A stretch of 64,000 nucleotides of DNA from Lunularia cruciata (lineage: Eukaryota; Streptophyta; Marchantiopsida; Lunulariales; Lunulariaceae). Where the stretch lies: assembly GCA_948567375.1 (NCBI GenBank), contig OX419756.1:2733001-2797000 (forward strand), read 5' to 3'. Position 1 is the stretch's first letter, and every line of letters begins with the position of its first letter. Made by a program: the position numbers and the translations under genes. Of this stretch, positions 11,100-22,099 are shown one piece after another. The notes under the pieces are model-generated. The model did no database searches. It saw nothing but the letters and a program-made list of their open reading frames with translations, and had not been told where the DNA came from.

Positions 11100-12870
11100 T
11101 TCTATGAGAACCGGATCTTTGTTCTAACTAAGAGTGATCTCTGACTTGTGCATCTTCAAGAAACCCATGACTTACCAATTGTTGGTCACATGGGTGTAGA
11201 CAAGATCTTAGGTACCCTCCAATGCCAATGGTGGTGGCTTAACATTGCACGAGATGTTCAAGAGTTTGTTTGATCTTGTGAGATTGCCAACATAGCAAGG
11301 CTAACAACCAAAAACCAATTATACTCTTTCAACCACTCTCCATTCCATCCACTTGATGGGAACACGTGAGCTTAGATCTCATCACATCATTGCCCAAGGC
11401 AAAGCAAGGTCACACAACAATTGTGGTGTTTTTGGATCAGCTTAGTAAGCAAATCTATTTGGCACCAACTTTTAATATTATGGATGCTCTAACATTAGCA
11501 TAGATCTACTTTGACAATATCTTCAAGCATCATGGGATATTTCATGTACTTATCTCCGACCATGATCCTCGATTCATTGGAAAATTTTGGCAAGTACTCT
11601 TCCAAATACTCGGCACCAAGTTTACTTTGTCCATGGCCTATCATTCTCAAACTAATGGATGAACCAAATGTGAAAATTTCATCTTGGAGGATATGGTTTG
11701 TCTTTGTCAAAGTTCAGCATACCAATTGGGATGAATGTCTTATAGTTATTGAGTTTGCATACAATAATTCCAAATAAGTAAGCACCGGATTCTCTCCTTT
11801 CTTCCTTAATTTTGACCAAGACCCACTTGTCCAAATTCCTTTTTTTCTCCTCCTCCATCTCATGTTTCTCATACTTATACCTTCTTGAGCACCATATCCC
11901 AATCCCTCCAACAAGCCAAATTTTATCTTCTTGTTGCTCAAAATTATCAAAAACAATATGCACACCACTTGTAATACCCATAACTAGACATATCATCAAG
12001 AGGAGAAAATTGGCTTGGTAACATCTGGAAGGATGTTATGTATGATGGGCTAGGTAGATAAGATAGAGGTGTCACCAAAATAGGACTTCTACTAATAAAG
12101 CAAGAGCCAAAAATAATCTAAATTTGTAACACCAAAAGCTAGACATATTATCTAAAGACAAAACTCAGCCTGGTAACATTTGGAAGGATGTTATATATGA
12201 TGGGCTAGGTAGATCTGATAGAGTTGTCACCAAAATAATACTATTAATAATAGAATAGGAGCCAAAATAGCCTAGAAACTTCAAAGCCAATTTTAGAAAC
12301 CTAAACGGATGAATTAGGACTCAAAACTATGCAAATTTCTCACTCCCCACCCCCCCCCCTTTTGATGGAAGAAAGGCCTCCTAAACTGCACCCCCCTGGT
12401 TTGTCTTCTTGAGAGCTTTCCAACGATGCCTCATCCACATAATTTGTAGATTCCTACCAGAAGATTCCCTAAAGATTCTTTTTGGTCAAAGAGAGTTTGA
12501 CCAACCAGATAGGATCAGAACCAACATGTCACCCATGCATGCAACTAATCTAAGGGTGGTGGAACTTTTTGATATGTCATCAATCCATGTATACGATCCA
12601 AGGGTGGAGCTTTCTTCGATGATGTCTTCTTTGTTATATAATACAATCAAGGTGTTCCTTTGGGGTATCAGAGTTTGATTGTGGAACTTGTGTTTTCTCT
12701 TCTACATTTCTCTTGTGATTTCTTCTATACTCAGAATATTACACCACCATTGTCATGATCTCACCTTTCAACTTGGTGATAAGATCATGCCTCTTCTAGT
12801 AACCTACCCCTTCTACTTGATACATAAGTCCATAAACTTGCTCCTATTTGGATAAGACCCTTTGATATCA
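11100..12870 (+). pseudogene. Element P integrase remnant, interrupted by a solo LTR
   Basis: Around 11160-11290 lies the HHCC-type zinc-binding region (LPIVGHMGVDKIL). The core follows at 11400-11680 with VVFLDQLSKQIYLAP, ISDHDPRFIGKFW and a degenerate H-x-Q-T-N-G. The C-terminal part reads QNYQKQYAHH up to 11965 and resumes after the inserted LTR at 12769 with HDLTFQLGDKIM. Two TAG/TGA stops lie in the core. Confidence 0.75.
11971..12743 (+). mobile_element. Solo LTR of a second family inside the integrase of element P
   Basis: Starts TGTAATACCC and ends AATATTACA. It is flanked by ccact (11966-11970) and ccacc (12744-12748), a 5-bp target duplication with one mismatch. Its first 154 bp are duplicated (tgtaatacc at 11971, tgtaacacc at 12125, both followed by the diverged motif ggaaggatgttatrtatgat). 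A run of ten or more C lies near 12348. No coding capacity for transposition is present. Confidence 0.65.
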
Positions 12871-12944
12871 TCTAAATCATTTTTCTTGTTGCTTATTGAC
12901 TTGCTTTGCCTTGTCATATGTGCATCCACCCTATCTTTCATATT

Positions 12945-13361
12945 TTTAGAAGTATTTAGGAGGTTACTTGGTATCTTCCAAGTATTGAGTAACATGCATG
13001 CCAAGTGGTGACTTCTAAGAGGAAGCTTCTTGGCTAGCTTAGCTTGCACCCCAAGTAAGTAGCTTCTAGAAGGAAGCTTCTTGGGAAGCTTCCAACTAAC
13101 TTAGCTTGTACGCCAAATAAACAACTTTGAGAAGAAAACTTCTTGAAAAGCTTCCAGGTTAACATGACTTGCACTTTAAAAAAGTGGTTTTAGGGAACAT
13201 CTTGAGAAGCTAGGGAACAAGGTTCTTGTATAATCCCTATAAATACCAAAGCCCAAGCTCATGCTAGGCATTCAGAGTTTCTCTCATTCAAGAGTCCCAA
13301 TATGATTTTTCACTTTGATCTTCCATTCTCTTATTTCTCTCCTCAATTTTGGTCTTTCACA
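12945..13361 (+). repeat. 3' LTR of element P, 5'-truncated
   Basis: Matches the 5' LTR from about its 75th base onward, including the TATA-like ctataaatacc near 13236, and ends tctttcaca at the right target-site copy. Confidence 0.7.
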
Positions 13362-13366
13362 TTAGG

Positions 13367-15060
13367 ACTTCTTGCATGTGATGCGTATGTTTTGCCTCTA
13401 TCTTGCTAAATATATTAAAATATCATCCAATAACACATGACATACCACTCCAACAGCTCATCCAACACCCAATGTTCTAATCCACTATTGGAGCATTAGT
13501 GAGCCCAAAAGATTGAACTCTCTTTTCAAAATGCCTATAACTTGTGCAAAATGTAACCTCTTTCTTATCCTCTCTATCAATAGAAATATACTAATAGCTG
13601 CTTTGAAGACATATTATGATCCATTCAAAGATCTAGCAAGCATCAGTTCAAGGCAAAGAATATGCATTTTTCATTATTTGTTTATTGATATCATGTTATT
13701 CAATAAAGAAGTAAAGTCCTCCATCCTTCTTTGGGACAAGTAGAATTGGTGCTTCCCAAGGAATGTACTATGTTATATGAAATCCTTCTCCAATAACTCC
13801 ATAATTGTTGTCGAAATGCTCTCCCAACCCCTTTGGTGAAACCGATACATTGGCCTACTCACTAGAGTACTTCTTGAAGGGCATACCATGATAAGAAGGT
13901 AACCTGTTTGATAGATCTTTTGGAGACACATCTACAAACTCCTCAACTATTTTATCAACCATTTTTTTAAGGCTTTTAGTCCTCATTAGATTTTTCGTGC
14001 ACAATTGGCTTGATCTACACCACAAAAATAAGAATATCTTCCTCCAAAGCTTGATCTATGGTTACTTTATTGATAAACTTCTTATCTTGGGATTGACTAT
14101 TCTTAGGTGTCTTACTCTAAGGTGCTAGAAATTCTAATTTTTAATTTTTACCTTGATGTTGTACTTCAATTTATCATTAGGTCCAATCAAATTGAACCTT
14201 ATAACGTTCAAGCCAAGGCAAATCTAGAATGATATCATAATATAGAGATGCCAGTGTAAACCTCATACACTCCAAATACTCTTTCCCAATCTTGAATATA
14301 ACAAGATATGAGATACAAATGCAAAATCATTTCTACCATACACCATCATTAATTTACTTTCAATTATTGGTTTGATAAGAATATATAATTCCTTTGTTAA
14401 TTGCATGGACATGCAATTAACAAAAGGGTTCCCATGTTGAGATTGGTACTCTTGAATTCTTCCCATGTTAAGATTGGCATAACAAACTAGCGTTTAGCTT
14501 GTTGCACTTGGAATTGCAACCATACTTTTTCCATTACATCCAATTGGCTTGAAACCAAGAGAATATATCTCCATTCATCATGTAGATTTATAGTTTGTAA
14601 ATAATGTTCATAGTCAACATAAAATTCTCCATTATACTTGAGAGATTCTTGCTTTCAAATTCATTGAGATTCAGAAATTGGATTTGCTTTTCTCTTTCTC
14701 AAAATGGTACTCTCTCTACATGCTCTTGTCATTGATGGCCTCTTTCTTCCAACAATCAAGTAAGGTGTTCAGTTTATTGCTACATAGCAATCATAACTTT
14801 ATGTATTTACCATCATGATTATTACTCTATCAAACTATCTATAATTATCTAAGTTAGCATGTAGATGCAACACATTCATGTTCTTTGTAAGTTACAATCA
14901 AAAGTATCAAGGTATCATTGGACAAGGTAATCACATTCAAAAAATTCTACCCAAAGTGTGAGATGATGAATTACAAAAAATGATGTTTGTGTAATAAATA
15001 GATAAAAAAACACAATGGTTTGGGAGAAATAGATTTGGTGATCCATAAATTCCATCTATC
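13367..15060 (-). pseudogene. Element M gag-protease-RT remnant
   Basis: On the minus strand, 15060-14600 is in the gag position. 14466-14263 encodes a protease-region peptide (MQLTKELYILIKPIIESK) closely parallel to the one in element P (LAKELSISIKPIIGSR). 13990-13367 is the RT. The reading stops at gaagtcctaa, the point where element P is inserted and where minus-strand RT resumes at 7283. Stops and frameshifts are frequent. Confidence 0.65.
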
Positions 15061-15077
15061 TCATTTTTTCTCTTATA

Positions 15078-15592
15078 TTAATATAAAAGACCAAGGAGAG
15101 AGATAGGAAAATAGAAGAGTAGAGTGAAAGATCACATTGGGACTCGTGAATAAAGAAAACTATGAATATCTAGCATGAGCTTTAACCTTTGGTATTTATA
15201 GAGAACATACAAAGCTCTTTAGAAGCAACGCAAGAAGATTCCTAAAAGATACTTTCTTAGAGTGCAAGTTTAGCTAATCGTGAAACTTCTTGACAAGCTT
15301 CCTTCTAGAAACCATTTACTTGGCATGCAAACTAAACTAGGTGTAAAGTTTCACAAGAAACTTTATTTTTAAAGCCACCTACTTGGCATGCAAGCTAAGC
15401 TAGTCAGGAAGTTTCCCAACAGGTTTTTTCTTAGAAATCACCACTTGGCATACATGTTAGTTGATATTTGGAAGGCACCATGAAACTTCTTTGATGCTTT
15501 TAGAATATTTTTATAATTCCTAGCTAATTTAAACTAATTGCTATGTTATTATTCTCAACTAACTCATATGTAATCTCCATATTGTTATAACA
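15078..15592 (-). repeat. 5' LTR of element M
   Basis: Reverse complement begins TGTTATAACAATATGG and ends at the aaagacc side near 15078. The TATA-like ataaatacc is at about 15192-15200 on the minus strand. Confidence 0.65.
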
Positions 15593-15671
15593 CCCATCCA
15601 AGAGTACAAGAAGGAAATCAAGCATAGTGCCCAATGAAACACCCAAGAGATGTTACAAAGTAACAAGAGCA

Positions 15672-15805
15672 GAGTTATTTGATACTTGGAAGGTACCAAG
15701 AAGCTTCCTAGATATTCCTAGAATATTCTTATAATTCTTGGTTAATTTGAGCTATTTTCTATTTTGTTAATCTAAATTACTCTTATGTAAACTCCATTTG
15801 AGACA
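15672..15805 (-). repeat. Second, partial copy of the 5' portion of the gypsy LTR
   Basis: Parallels 15447-15585 (tactTGGAAGGtaccaagaag, then aattcttggttaatttgagc), minus orientation, truncated at both ends. The spacer 15593-15671 shows nothing recognisable. Confidence 0.55.
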
Positions 15806-15829
15806 TTTGGAGGTATCATTATCACTCTC

Positions 15830-16074
15830 ATATTTTACCATATATTTTAAGCAATGTGTTCCATTGCAGTGTAGAGAGCATTGGTTGGTGCAATCCATAG
15901 CAAATCAATTACACTAGGTGAAGCTTCTCCAGTTGTTTGTAGACCATAAGACTTGCATATCTTAGGTCATGCAGTGCATGTTCTTCCTAAGGCTTAGCCC
16001 CATTTTACCCAGTTGTCTTTTCCTTGGATGGTCTTGATGGGGCCTTCCTATCTTTCTTGCTTTCACACAGGGTC
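15830..16074 (+). mobile_element. 3'-end fragment of the LINE-like family
   Basis: Contains the family's diagnostic pieces in order: gagcattggttggtgcaatc, gacttgcatatcttagg, cttagccccattttacc and the tail with cttgatggggccttcc. The longest copy is at 46.6-48.7 kb. No frame survives. Confidence 0.7.
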
Positions 16075-17529
16075 ATGTTTTCTCACATCTATCACATGTA
16101 TAATTTAGACTAGGCTTCCAGAATCAAACTCTATGCAAACCTACATAGCAATAGTGTCCAGCTGCCCGCCCACCATTTCCTTATCATCAAAGATTCATGT
16201 TCAACTTAGTTAGAGCTTCAGCACCATCGTATTCTCTTCTTGCAATTGGGTATTCAATCCTTGGTATTTGTCTTCAAAAGTGGCCCCATCAAAGATTCCT
16301 TTCCAATGTATTCTCTTCTTCCAACTGAATCTCCCGTCCTCGTCCTTGGCATTTGTCTTCCAAAGTGGCCTTGTATTGATGGCTCAATCCTGCCCATCAA
16401 TCATGAAAAATGCAAACTATCCGTGCTCTCGAAAAAGGGAAGGCATGAAATTTATGGATAGTCATCCAAATTTCGTCAAAAGAGGACTATTGATTCTTGA
16501 ACAATCTTTTCTGTTACATGTAACAATCAATTCAAGGATTTATCTTATTCCGGGCAATATAACTTATTGGTGAAATTTTGGTTCATTGGCCAGTCTGTTT
16601 GCTTCGCCAAATACTTACTGGTGTTTTCTTAGCTATGCATTATACATATTATGTGGATTTAACTTTCTTAAGCGTAGAACACATCATAAGAGATGTGTAA
16701 GGAGGTTGGATACTCCGGATATGCATCCTACTGGAGTCAATGGCTTTTAATTGTAGTTGATCTTCATTCATTTCGTGCAATTTTGAACAAATTAACAAGG
16801 AGGACAAGGACCGACTTAGACGCTCCCGGGCTTGAGCGAATGTGTAAAGGCTGAAAATCTCGTACACGTCGTGATGCAAAAGTTTCTTGTTTTTCTTCCT
16901 AGTCCTTTTATTCATTTATCAATCAAATTTGTGAGTATTGTTATAATGCTATTTGGGGAGCCTCTATGACATATCCTTCCTAGACATACATTCGATACTC
17001 CAGGAATAGATTGAGTATTATAAATATGAATATATATACAAATATTTCTTAAAAGAGAATATAATCTGTAATATGTGAAATATATGGGAAAAAACATGTT
17101 TATGTTGTCCTGCATAATAGTTAAAACATACGTATATAGAAATACTTCGTATTCATATTCTAACAATAAACCGATGTATAGTAACATATGTTATATTCAT
17201 CTATCTAGTATCTTCAGGAATATATAATTCGTTTTTGTTTTTTTGTCATTTGGTATCCGTTCTGTTCTTCTGGTTGTGCAAGATCAATTTTCAGTAATTA
17301 GGATCTGAACAATCTTTCCACTCTCCAAGATACTTACCAGAACATGAGTAATGTGCTTTTAATGATGCAGTATTTGGAAATGGATGATGAATGTGGGAAG
17401 ATGACATAAACAACTTTCATTTCAACCGAAGAAACCATATTTGTAACTCAATAATCTCAATGATGCTTTTATTCTAATGTATCTAAAAATTATGTATTAA
17501 TCATATCATAAATTTTTTTTCACTACGGT
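16075..17529 (+). repeat. Dispersed repeat D, copy 1 (~1.45 kb)
   Basis: Matches 57275-58805 along its length in the same orientation (for example ctatcacatgtataatttag and agctatgcattatacatatt), and part of it matches 52830-53045 inverted. There is no clear protein. On the minus strand all three copies keep VYEIFSLYTFAQ followed by RERLSR near 16790-16870. Copy 1 stops abruptly where the carotenoid dioxygenase sequence begins. Confidence 0.8.
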
Positions 17530-18223
17530 TACTTGGTGTGCTGCCGCGCTATGCGAGGAGTGATGCACTGATTCAATGGTTTCATCTCCCCAACTCATTT
17601 TGTTTCCATTACTGGACTGCGTGGGAGGAGAATGACGAAATCGTCTTGACAGGATCCATTCTGGTGCCTGCTGATGAGTTTTTCACCACTCAAAGACTCA
17701 ATCTGAGGTACAAATTAACTGAGATTCGACTCAATAGAGCCACTGGTGTCGCCTCGAAGCGTATTTTGGTTCCGCATTTGAACCTCGAGTCAGGCCAGAT
17801 CAATCAGAAGTATTACGGACGGAAGTGCAGGTACATATACCTTGCCATCATGGAGCCTCTTCCGACGTGGGTCAAGGTTTCAGGAGTGGCTAAAATCGAC
17901 CTTCAAGCTACCGATGCAGGGTCATCTTCAGCTGCTGCTAGTTCAGAAACTGTTGTGGGTATCAGACATTTTGCAGATGAGGACTGCTTGGGAAGTGAAC
18001 CATTTTTCGTCCCGCGAACTTCTGACCACATGCTGCTGAAGATGACGGATACCTAGTGACTTACCTCCATCATCAAGCTACCACCCTCTCTGAGCTCGTG
18101 GTCATGGATGCTTAGTCTCCCACTCTCGACACCATTGCCATTGTCAAGCTCCCAGGAAGAGTACCTTACGGTGTTCATGGAATATTTGTCAGTGAAGAGC
18201 AACTATCAACGCAGCTCCAATAG
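17530..18223 (+). pseudogene. Carotenoid cleavage dioxygenase (CCD/NCED family), 3' part only
   Basis: Carotenoid cleavage dioxygenases are non-heme iron enzymes that split carotenoids oxidatively, for example on the routes to abscisic acid and strigolactone. The reading starts GVLPRYARSDALIQWF and continues with FCFHYWTAWEE, which carries one of the four iron-binding histidines. It then passes LTEIRLN, GRKCRYIYLAIMEP, KVSGVAKIDL and LGSEPFFVPR. A frameshift near 18030 leads into EDDGYLVTYLHH, a TAG at 18113-18115 follows LVVMDA, and the sequence ends VKLPGRVPYGVHGIF, with the last iron histidine. The N-terminal half with the other two histidines is missing; repeat D lies there instead. The region is colinear with the C-terminal half of the family. 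Which CCD subfamily it belongs to cannot be told. Confidence 0.85.
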
Positions 18224-20280
18224 CTCCAATCTCTGTCAGGATAGGCTGGTCCTGAATTCTATTCCTTTTGCGGTTGCCAAAAGTAGGATCGTGGACCTGT
18301 TGGATGCATTTCTTCTGTATCCGTTGTGTCCAGACTGCGTGGTTGTGTCCAACATATCAAGGAAAGTATGACTTTGAGGAAGCTTTTTGCAGTGTGTACT
18401 TAAAATTTAGTTACAATCTCTCAGATACCTTGATAACCATAAAGGTACGTTCTCAAGTCTCAGTCCAGTTCACTTCCTCCCACTGCGGCTGAACAATTTC
18501 GTGTGTATGCCAAACACGAGATTGGACATCAAAATGCTATATCAGAAGCACATGGAAAAAAGTAGGCTGATTGTAATCAGCCTGCAGTGCGTTTGTTTGG
18601 ACTGTTATGGGAACTGGGTCAGCGTGTGGGTCATAGTAGGACTGAAAGAAGTCCCAGGTTTTAGAAGATGTATATATTACTGAAATTATATGGCTCAATC
18701 CTTATGTTTCGAATCAGGTTCAAGCTCCATAAACTGCGAGGCAATGAATTTCTTTTACTCTTCAACTCACATGCTGTCCTGCGATCAGCCTGCAGAGCGT
18801 TTGTGTGGACTGTTACTGGAAGAATTAGGCAAGTGGGACTATGAGTGCTTCGGAGATATCGATTCGGCTCTGACAGACAAGTGGGACTCCTGATGCTTTG
18901 GAGTATCAATTCGGCTCTCACGACAAGTAGGACTTCTAGTGATTTGGACATATTGAATCCGTCTTCTCGGTCTGTCGTGGATCGCTCTGGTAAATCCTGC
19001 GACTCCTTGAGTCCTTCGAATATCTTAAACGCCCCCAGGGTAACTTGAATCACGTCTATTCTAATCTATTCGTCATTAAGATTTCTTCAGTTAGCAGTTA
19101 CAGCATGAAATGTCTGCACCATTTCCATCAAATATGGTGCCCTTAACACTAGCACCGTGATTTGCACGTAACTGGGTGAACAACTCATAGTCGTGAATGA
19201 CTTTGGTATTCGAGCTTCGTTTGCTTTTGACGGGAAGGAGGAACCGTATTTATGTTCAAGACTGCAGAGCTATGGCAGATTTTCAATAATCAATGTGGAG
19301 GATCAAAATAACCACACTGCTTTGATTCAGTTCTTCAGAGATTGTGCGAAACGAGCAGCCACTGAAGTGAGTATTTGATAAGAAACGTAAATTGAGTTAT
19401 GTATGAACGATTCCAAATCTGCGAGTTCAAAGCCAGGAGGATTCATCCCGTCTGGCAATGCCGCAAGTATTGATCACTGCTTACGCAATCTTTGTGGAGC
19501 ATTGAGCTTCCGAAACCGTTTGGCTATGACATGTCTTAATTGCAGGACCAGGTTTGAATCTAATGCGCAAGACCTAGAGAACCTCGAGAACGGATTCCTG
19601 AGAAGCTCACCGGGCGGGGGTCGCCTGCGTCACAAGAGGATATCGATGCACAATCTTTTAGAAGCAACGCCATCATATAAAGTGTACGTCAGCGTCATCG
19701 TATAAAGTACCACATGGGTACACATACAATTGCCTAGTCTGGTCAAAGACCATTACTGTGTAGTTCGGAAGGACCTCTCATTTCTATCCAACCAGTTTAT
19801 TGTAGAGACGTGGCAAATTGTGGATTGAATTTCTTTTTGCATGCTGTCTATTTGACACTCGACTGATACAAGAAAGAAGTCTTGCACGCGAGTACCGCGG
19901 GAACTCACGTGGTTTGCAGACATGCTTGGTCATGCGCTAGCTGAAACATTCGTCGTATGCACTGTAGAGGCGTATGTCGGTTGTCATAAGTGGGTGAGCT
20001 TCAAATGTTTACGGATGACGATAAGAGCAGGGGAGTGGTCACCTGGATCCAGATGTCACGCAAATCTACAGTGCTTGAAAAGAGGGGTAGTTTGTGTCAA
20101 TGCAAGCGTACCATGTATGTGTTTGGCGTCAACGAGCTAGAAGTAGATACTCGTTACTGAAACTGGGTAATACAATATGAAACCAGTGCTTGTGCTGTGC
20201 TGTGTCCTGTCTCCTGTATATTTAACGGTCTCCTCGGAGTGCTCAAGATGAGGGATGAGGAATTGGAACTCGACCAAATT
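18224..20280. other. Gene-poor stretch between CCD pseudogene and LINE tail
   Basis: More G+C-rich than the retroelement blocks but without a recognisable gene. Short internal duplications occur: cagcctgcagagcgtttgtg at 18786 with a similar copy near 18578, and a 47-bp period at 18858/18905 (atcgattcggctct, atcaattcggctct). Confidence 0.5.
19193..19378 (+). CDS. Unrecognised short ORF, possible exon
   Basis: 61 codons, from ATG to a stop at 19376-19378, reading MNDFGIRASFAFDGKEEPY and including HTALIQFFRDCAKRAATE. A donor-like GTGAGT follows the RAATE codons, so it could be an exon rather than a whole gene. No family recognised; it may be chance. Confidence 0.2.
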   Translation: MNDFGIRASFAFDGKEEPYLCSRLQSYGRFSIINVEDQNNHTALIQFFRDCAKRAATEVSI

Positions 20281-20296
20281 CAATTTGCTAGAGAAC

Positions 20297-20386
20297 GAAG
20301 GCGACCGCGTAGAGAACACGAAGGATGGGAAAATCCCATCAAGCCGTACAAGGGAGAGACGAAAAAGGTAAAATAGGGCTAGTCCC
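20297..20386 (-). mobile_element. 90-bp LINE-like 3' tail insertion with 16-bp target duplication
   Basis: On the minus strand it reads gtctctcccttgtacggctt, then the gggattttcccatccttcgt stretch and ctacgcggtcgcc, the family's 3' end. The flanks are caatttgctagagaac (20281-20296) and caatttgctaaagaac (20387-20402), a 16-bp duplication with one mismatch. Confidence 0.85.
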
Positions 20387-20499
20387 CAATTTGCTAAAGA
20401 ACCGCACAATGAGATTCGAACTGAGAGCTTCTTGAGTAGCAAACAAACTGCAGAGTAAACTGACCGCCTTCAGATGCTTAAATAGTTACCAATTTGTGC

Positions 20500-21090
20500 G
20501 AAGAAGTCGCGCGAAGGATCCCGGCAATGACTGCAGTTTCTCAAGACCAGGTAAGTCTAACTATACCAAAGTTGGTTGAGTTTCCAAAACTGTTGAAATT
20601 GACCTGCAACTCTGAACAACTCTGAACAGTTGATCGTTGCTAGTTCCTCTAGATCGAATGATTCCGGCAATAATTGAGTTGTCGAGCAACCCAGATAAGT
20701 CTGGCTGTTCCAAGTTAGCTATAAGTATCCAAAACCGCTGGGAAGGACCTCCAACTCTCAACAGTCGTAGATTTTCAATTCCTTCAGGTGACGAAATCGC
20801 CCGAATGATTCCGGCAAGGACTGCAGTTTCCCGCAACAAGACAAGTCTAGCTGTTCCAAGTTGGCTAAGTCCGCAAAACTGCTGGGAAAGCCAGCAACTC
20901 GGGCAGAAAATCCAACTGAGCATCGGAGAGGCCGCTCTGCAAACCTTTTGCGCGACTCATGGAAGCAGGTCTCTGGGAATACCAAGCAGCGAAGTAGTCG
21001 TTTAAGACGTGATATAATGCTAGATGCTATTCGCATTTGCCACGGTTTCTCTTTGTCACCGCAATCTTCATTGTACTCCATGTATCCACT
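20500..21090 (-). pseudogene. LRR fragment of an NBS-LRR gene
   Basis: Minus-strand frame 21081-20758 ends FPSSFADLANLEQLDLSC, then GKLQSLPESFGRFRHLKEL, the plant-type LxxLxxLDLSxCxxLxxLP leucine-rich repeat. Beyond a stop, further decayed repeats follow (ELEVLPSGFGYL and others) down to about 20520. LRRs form the sensing solenoid of NLR immune receptors. An NB-ARC fragment lies 1.4 kb upstream on the same strand, so both probably came from one gene. Stops and frame changes mark it as dead. Confidence 0.7.
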
Positions 21091-21240
21091 ATTATTTGGG
21101 GGAAAATCACATCCTCCAACCGTTAATCTCGCCTTAAGAAATGAAATAAGAAACTAAAATTATCATAAAACAAATGTGACCTAAAGTTGTCATAGTTGAA
21201 GCCCACCCATCCATCCATCGTGCTGTGTATAAAACAACTC

Positions 21241-21308
21241 CAGGTCTCCATGCCTAACTATCAAGTAATCATTCCAGGTCTTCATGCCTAACTATCAAGT
21301 AATCATAC
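21241..21308. repeat. 34-bp tandem duplication
   Basis: ccaggtctccatgcctaact at 21241 recurs as ccaggtcttcatgcctaact at 21275. Confidence 0.8.
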
Positions 21309-21422
21309 AAGACGAACCCTATTTTAGAACCACCGCTTCAAGGTTTCTCCTTGTTGGAGGAGAATGGATGTATGACTCCCCAAAAGCTACAACGGCTACA
21401 AGTTTCTGATGATGTTCATGCT

Positions 21423-21690
21423 CAACTGTGTTTCGGACTCCCTTCCAGTTTAGATTTACAAACGAATTCAGATTTAGAAGACATACCTGATAAATAGATC
21501 TAATTCAGTTGGAAAAATTGAATTGGTTAAGGAAAAGGAAAAGGAAAAATTTGTAAAGGAAACAACTGTGTTTTGGATTCCCTTCCAGTTTACATTTACA
21601 AATGAATTCAGATTTAGAAAAATATCTAATTCAGTTTGGAAAGATTAATTGGTTAAGGAAAATGAAAAGGAAAAGTTTGTAAAGGAGGGA
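21423..21690. repeat. 140-bp tandem duplication, diverged
   Basis: caactgtgtttcggactccc at 21423 recurs as caactgtgttttggattccc at 21563; both are followed by cttccagttt, aattcagatttagaa and aaaggaaaa runs. No coding content. Confidence 0.8.
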
Positions 21691-22099
21691 ATACCTTGTA
21701 GCTACCATCCAGTGGATTGTGCTCAATAATTCTATCTTTCTCTCATGCAACTCCTGCCCAAAGTTTGAAGATTCTTGTCCATTCGAGGTGTTAGCAATTA
21801 TTGTCCCGATATGTCCACACAATAAAACACACCCATTATTAACATCATATGTATATAATATTAGGATATTCGTGATTCACTTCCTATCCCCGAAGCTACA
21901 TCCAAGGCAACCAGTCTCACTGTCTGATTTATTAAAGCACCTAGATATATACCATCCGTAATGGCCACTCATCAGTTTGATTTTATGGGAACTTCCCGAA
22001 TACTTTAGACTAAGTGAGTCTTGTCAATTTCATCCTCATGCATACTCTGGTTGAGTCTAAGTGGATCTCGATTGAAAGCCCTGTCCTGCTATTGGCTGT

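Larger units (their letters stand above)
7289..13361 (+). mobile_element. Element P: Ty3/gypsy LTR retrotransposon nested in element M
   Basis: The 5' LTR is 7289-7720, the primer-binding site follows at 7721-7732, then gag, protease, RT, RNase H and integrase, and a 3' LTR at about 12945-13361 that has lost roughly its first 75 bp. The flanking bases are ttaag (7284-7288) and ttagg (13362-13366), a 5-bp target duplication with one mismatch. The sequence left and right of these sites joins into one continuous minus-strand RT region of element M. Integrase is interrupted by a second LTR family at 11971-12743. Stops in every domain show it is inactive. Confidence 0.8.
4786..15592 (-). mobile_element. 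Element M: degenerate Ty3/gypsy LTR retrotransposon, split by nested insertions
   Basis: Read on the minus strand, the 5' LTR is 15592-15078, followed by a degenerate tRNA-Met-type primer-binding site near 15064-15075, gag, protease and reverse transcriptase down to 13367. The element resumes at 7283 with the RT thumb and runs through RNase H and integrase to about 5540. The untranslated 3' part continues at 5059-4910, and only the last ~110 bp of the 3' LTR remain (4895-4786). It is interrupted by the plus-strand element 7289-13361 and by a plus-strand solo LTR at 5060. Every domain has stops or frameshifts, so it is dead. Confidence 0.75.

Noticed and set aside
12655-12680. ggtatcagag near 12664 as a primer-binding site
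   Set aside because: It lies inside the solo LTR rather than at its end and is not preceded by a CA terminus.
20637-21157. Plus-strand open frames of 98-122 codons over the LRR region
   Set aside because: The minus strand carries the recognisable LRR; the plus-strand frames are shadows.
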